From positions 1 to 6,246 of the forward strand of contig DUTZ01000154.1 of the NCBI GenBank assembly GCA_012841845.1: a stretch of DNA of 6,246 bases, in the 5' to 3' direction. The DNA comes from Actinomycetales bacterium (GTDB taxonomy: Bacteria > Actinomycetota > Actinomycetes > Mycobacteriales > Mycobacteriaceae). A program made the position numbers and the translations under genes. The notes beneath the pieces are model-generated. The model did no database searches. It was not told the DNA's origin and saw only the letters and a program-made list of their open reading frames with translations. Shown here piece after piece: positions 5,057 through 6,246 of the stretch; the first letter of the stretch is position 1; each line of letters starts with the position of its first letter.

Positions 5057-6244
5057 ATGACCTCCTCCATCCGCGAGATCGACACCGGCGCCGCCCCCGA
5101 CCGCTTCGCCCGCGGCTGGCACTGCCTCGGCCTGGCGCGCGACTTCCGCGACGGCAAGCCGCACGCCGTCGAGGCCTTCGGCACCAAGCTCGTCGTGTGG
5201 GCCGACGCCGAGGGCACCATCCGCGTCCTCGACGCCTACTGCCGCCACCTCGGCGGGGACCTGTCCGACGGCGAGGTCAAGGACGGCAACGTGGCCTGCC
5301 CGTTCCACGACTGGCGCTGGGGCGGCGACGGCAAGTGCAAGGGCATCCCCTACGCCAAGCGCGTCCCGCTGCGCGCCAAGACCCGCGCCTGGCAGACCAT
5401 GGAGCAGTCCGGGCAGGTGTTCGTGTGGCACGACGTCGAGGGCCTGCCACCCGAGCCCGAGCTCACCCCGCCCGTCGTCGAGGGCTACGGCGACCCCGAG
5501 TGGAGCGACTGGGTGTGGAACACCGAGCTCATCGAGGGCTCGCACTGTCGGGAGATCGTGGACAACAACACCGACATGGCGCACTTCTTCTACATCCACC
5601 ACGCCTACCCGACGTACTTCAAGAACATCATCTCCGGCCACACCGCCACCCAGCTCCTGCGGTCCAAGGCGCGCGAGGACATCTTCGGCGACTCCAAGTA
5701 CTACGACCCCGAGAACCTCCTGCGCTCCGAGGCGACCTACTTCGGGCCGTCGTACATGATCAACTGGCTACACAACGACATGGGCGGCGGCGGGACGATC
5801 GAGATCGTGCTGATCAACTGCCACATTCCGGTCACGCAGAACTCGTTCAAGCTGCAGTGGGGCGTGATCGTCAAGAAGCTGCCCGGCATGGACGACGACA
5901 CCGCGCGCTCCATGGCCGACGCCTTCTCCCGCAAGTTCGGCGAGGGCTTCCTCGAGGACGTGGCGATCTGGAAGCGCAAGACCGCCATCGAGAACCCGCT
6001 GCTCTGCGAGGAGGACGGGCCCGTCTACCAGCACCGCCGCTGGTACGAGCAGTTCTACGTGGACCGCGCCGACGTGACGCCCGAGATGACCGACCGCTTC
6101 GAGTTCGAGGTCGACACCACCCAGGCGAACCTGCACTGGGAGCGCGAGGTCGCCGAGAACATGCAGGCCAAGGCCGCGGCTCGGGCCAGCGGTGGCGGCT
6201 CCGGCTCGGGCGCCGGCTCGGGCTCGGGCTCCACCGAGGCCTAG
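5057..6244 (+). CDS. kshA: 3-ketosteroid 9alpha-hydroxylase, oxygenase component KshA
   Basis: The 395-residue Rieske oxygenase is complete and of normal KshA length (386-398). The N-terminal Rieske domain has Cys62-Arg-His64 and Cys81-Pro-Phe-His84 for the 2Fe-2S cluster. The catalytic domain has DNNTDMAHFFYIHHAYPTYF (169-188), where His176 and His181 should bind the mononuclear iron with Asp301, and Asp173 should bridge to the neighbouring Rieske centre. These lie 3-5 positions before the residues known in the M. tuberculosis enzyme (His181, His186, Asp304, Asp178). KshA hydroxylates C9 of 3-ketosteroids, which with C1,2 desaturation causes ring-B opening; it takes electrons from the reductase KshB, not encoded here. 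It lies 93 bases after kst4D in the same direction. The extreme C-terminus is a Gly-Ser-rich tail (379-392) unlike a folded domain. Paralogues with different steroid preference exist, so the exact substrate is not settled. Confidence 0.94.
   Translation: MTSSIREIDTGAAPDRFARGWHCLGLARDFRDGKPHAVEAFGTKLVVWADAEGTIRVLDAYCRHLGGDLSDGEVKDGNVACPFHDWRWGGDGKCKGIPYAKRVPLRAKTRAWQTMEQSGQVFVWHDVEGLPPEPELTPPVVEGYGDPEWSDWVWNTELIEGSHCREIVDNNTDMAHFFYIHHAYPTYFKNIISGHTATQLLRSKAREDIFGDSKYYDPENLLRSEATYFGPSYMINWLHNDMGGGGTIEIVLINCHIPVTQNSFKLQWGVIVKKLPGMDDDTARSMADAFSRKFGEGFLEDVAIWKRKTAIENPLLCEEDGPVYQHRRWYEQFYVDRADVTPEMTDRFEFEVDTTQANLHWEREVAENMQAKAAARASGGGSGSGAGSGSGSTEA
6191..6232 (+). repeat. Gly-Ser-coding low-complexity tail of kshA
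   Basis: Repeated GGCTCG/GGCTCC units encode residues 379-392, Gly and Ser only apart from one Ala, just before the final Thr-Glu-Ala. Such a stretch is probably disordered and prone to slippage. It lies beyond the last helix of the catalytic domain. Confidence 0.7.
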
Positions 6245-6246
6245 GC

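Noticed and set aside
3769..5060. Alternative-frame plus-strand open frames (416 and 239 codons) inside kst4D
   Set aside because: They are extremely Arg- or Pro/Ser/Thr-rich with no domain, overlapping a gene with clear FAD motifs in another frame.
3386..5641. Long minus-strand open frame extending upstream of tetR to 5641 (953 codons including tetR)
   Set aside because: It runs antisense to kst4D and kshA, is Gly/Val/Ala-rich low complexity, and has no domain pattern. It exists because stop codons are rare in this GC-rich DNA. The tetR start is fixed at 3385 by its domain and ribosome site.
1..6246. CRISPR arrays, tRNA or rRNA genes, insertion sequences, riboswitches
   Set aside because: No regularly spaced repeats, no cloverleaf or rRNA-like sequence, no transposase or terminal inverted repeats, and no recognisable riboswitch were seen.

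Overview
The window is high-GC DNA of an actinobacterium, most likely of the mycolic-acid group (Mycobacteriales: Rhodococcus, Gordonia, Dietzia, Mycobacterium and relatives). This rests on strong G/C at third codon positions, a cofactor F420-type luciferase-like enzyme, a DUF1707 membrane protein, a 3-ketosteroid 9alpha-hydroxylase oxygenase (KshA), and several genes that appear to be transcribed without a leader. The genus cannot be fixed from the sequence alone.

Layout. Bases 2-100 are the last 32 codons of an unidentified gene. A DUF1707 single-pass membrane protein follows on the plus strand (171-1109). It converges on a compact minus-strand toxin-antitoxin pair (about 1119-1615): a ribbon-helix-helix antitoxin first, then a BrnT-like toxin overlapping it by 4 bases. 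This block is visibly poorer in GC than its flanks and looks like an inserted module. Next on the minus strand is a two-gene operon, a TetR-family regulator (2780-3385) followed 7 bases later by a luciferase-like F420-dependent oxidoreductase (1738-2772). Divergent from it, on the plus strand, are a flavoprotein (3485-4963) and kshA (5057-6244).

The flavoprotein has the three residues described as essential in the 3-ketosteroid Delta4-(5alpha)-dehydrogenase of Rhodococcus jostii RHA1 (there Tyr319, Tyr466, Ser468; here Tyr316, Tyr462, Ser464, with the same Tyr-X-Ser spacing). I therefore call it Kst4D-like rather than the usual Delta1-dehydrogenase KstD. With KshA this suggests a short route: 5alpha-3-ketosteroids are desaturated to 4-ene-3-ketones, which KshA hydroxylates at C9 ahead of ring-B opening. 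The KshB reductase and a classical KstD must lie elsewhere. The luciferase-like enzyme could act upstream, for example on a 3-hydroxyl group, but that is inference.

The most striking regulatory element is a perfect 9-4-9 inverted repeat at 3455-3476, between the divergent operons. It fills the spacer and most of the -10 box of a well-formed promoter for the kst4D-kshA transcript. It is the natural operator candidate for the adjacent TetR protein, which would make this a self-contained, locally controlled steroid module. Other notable points are a 15-bp tandem repeat between kst4D and kshA that keeps the frame open right through to kshA, a Gly-Ser tail on KshA, and three start codons each preceded by a TANNNT box with exactly 7 intervening bases.
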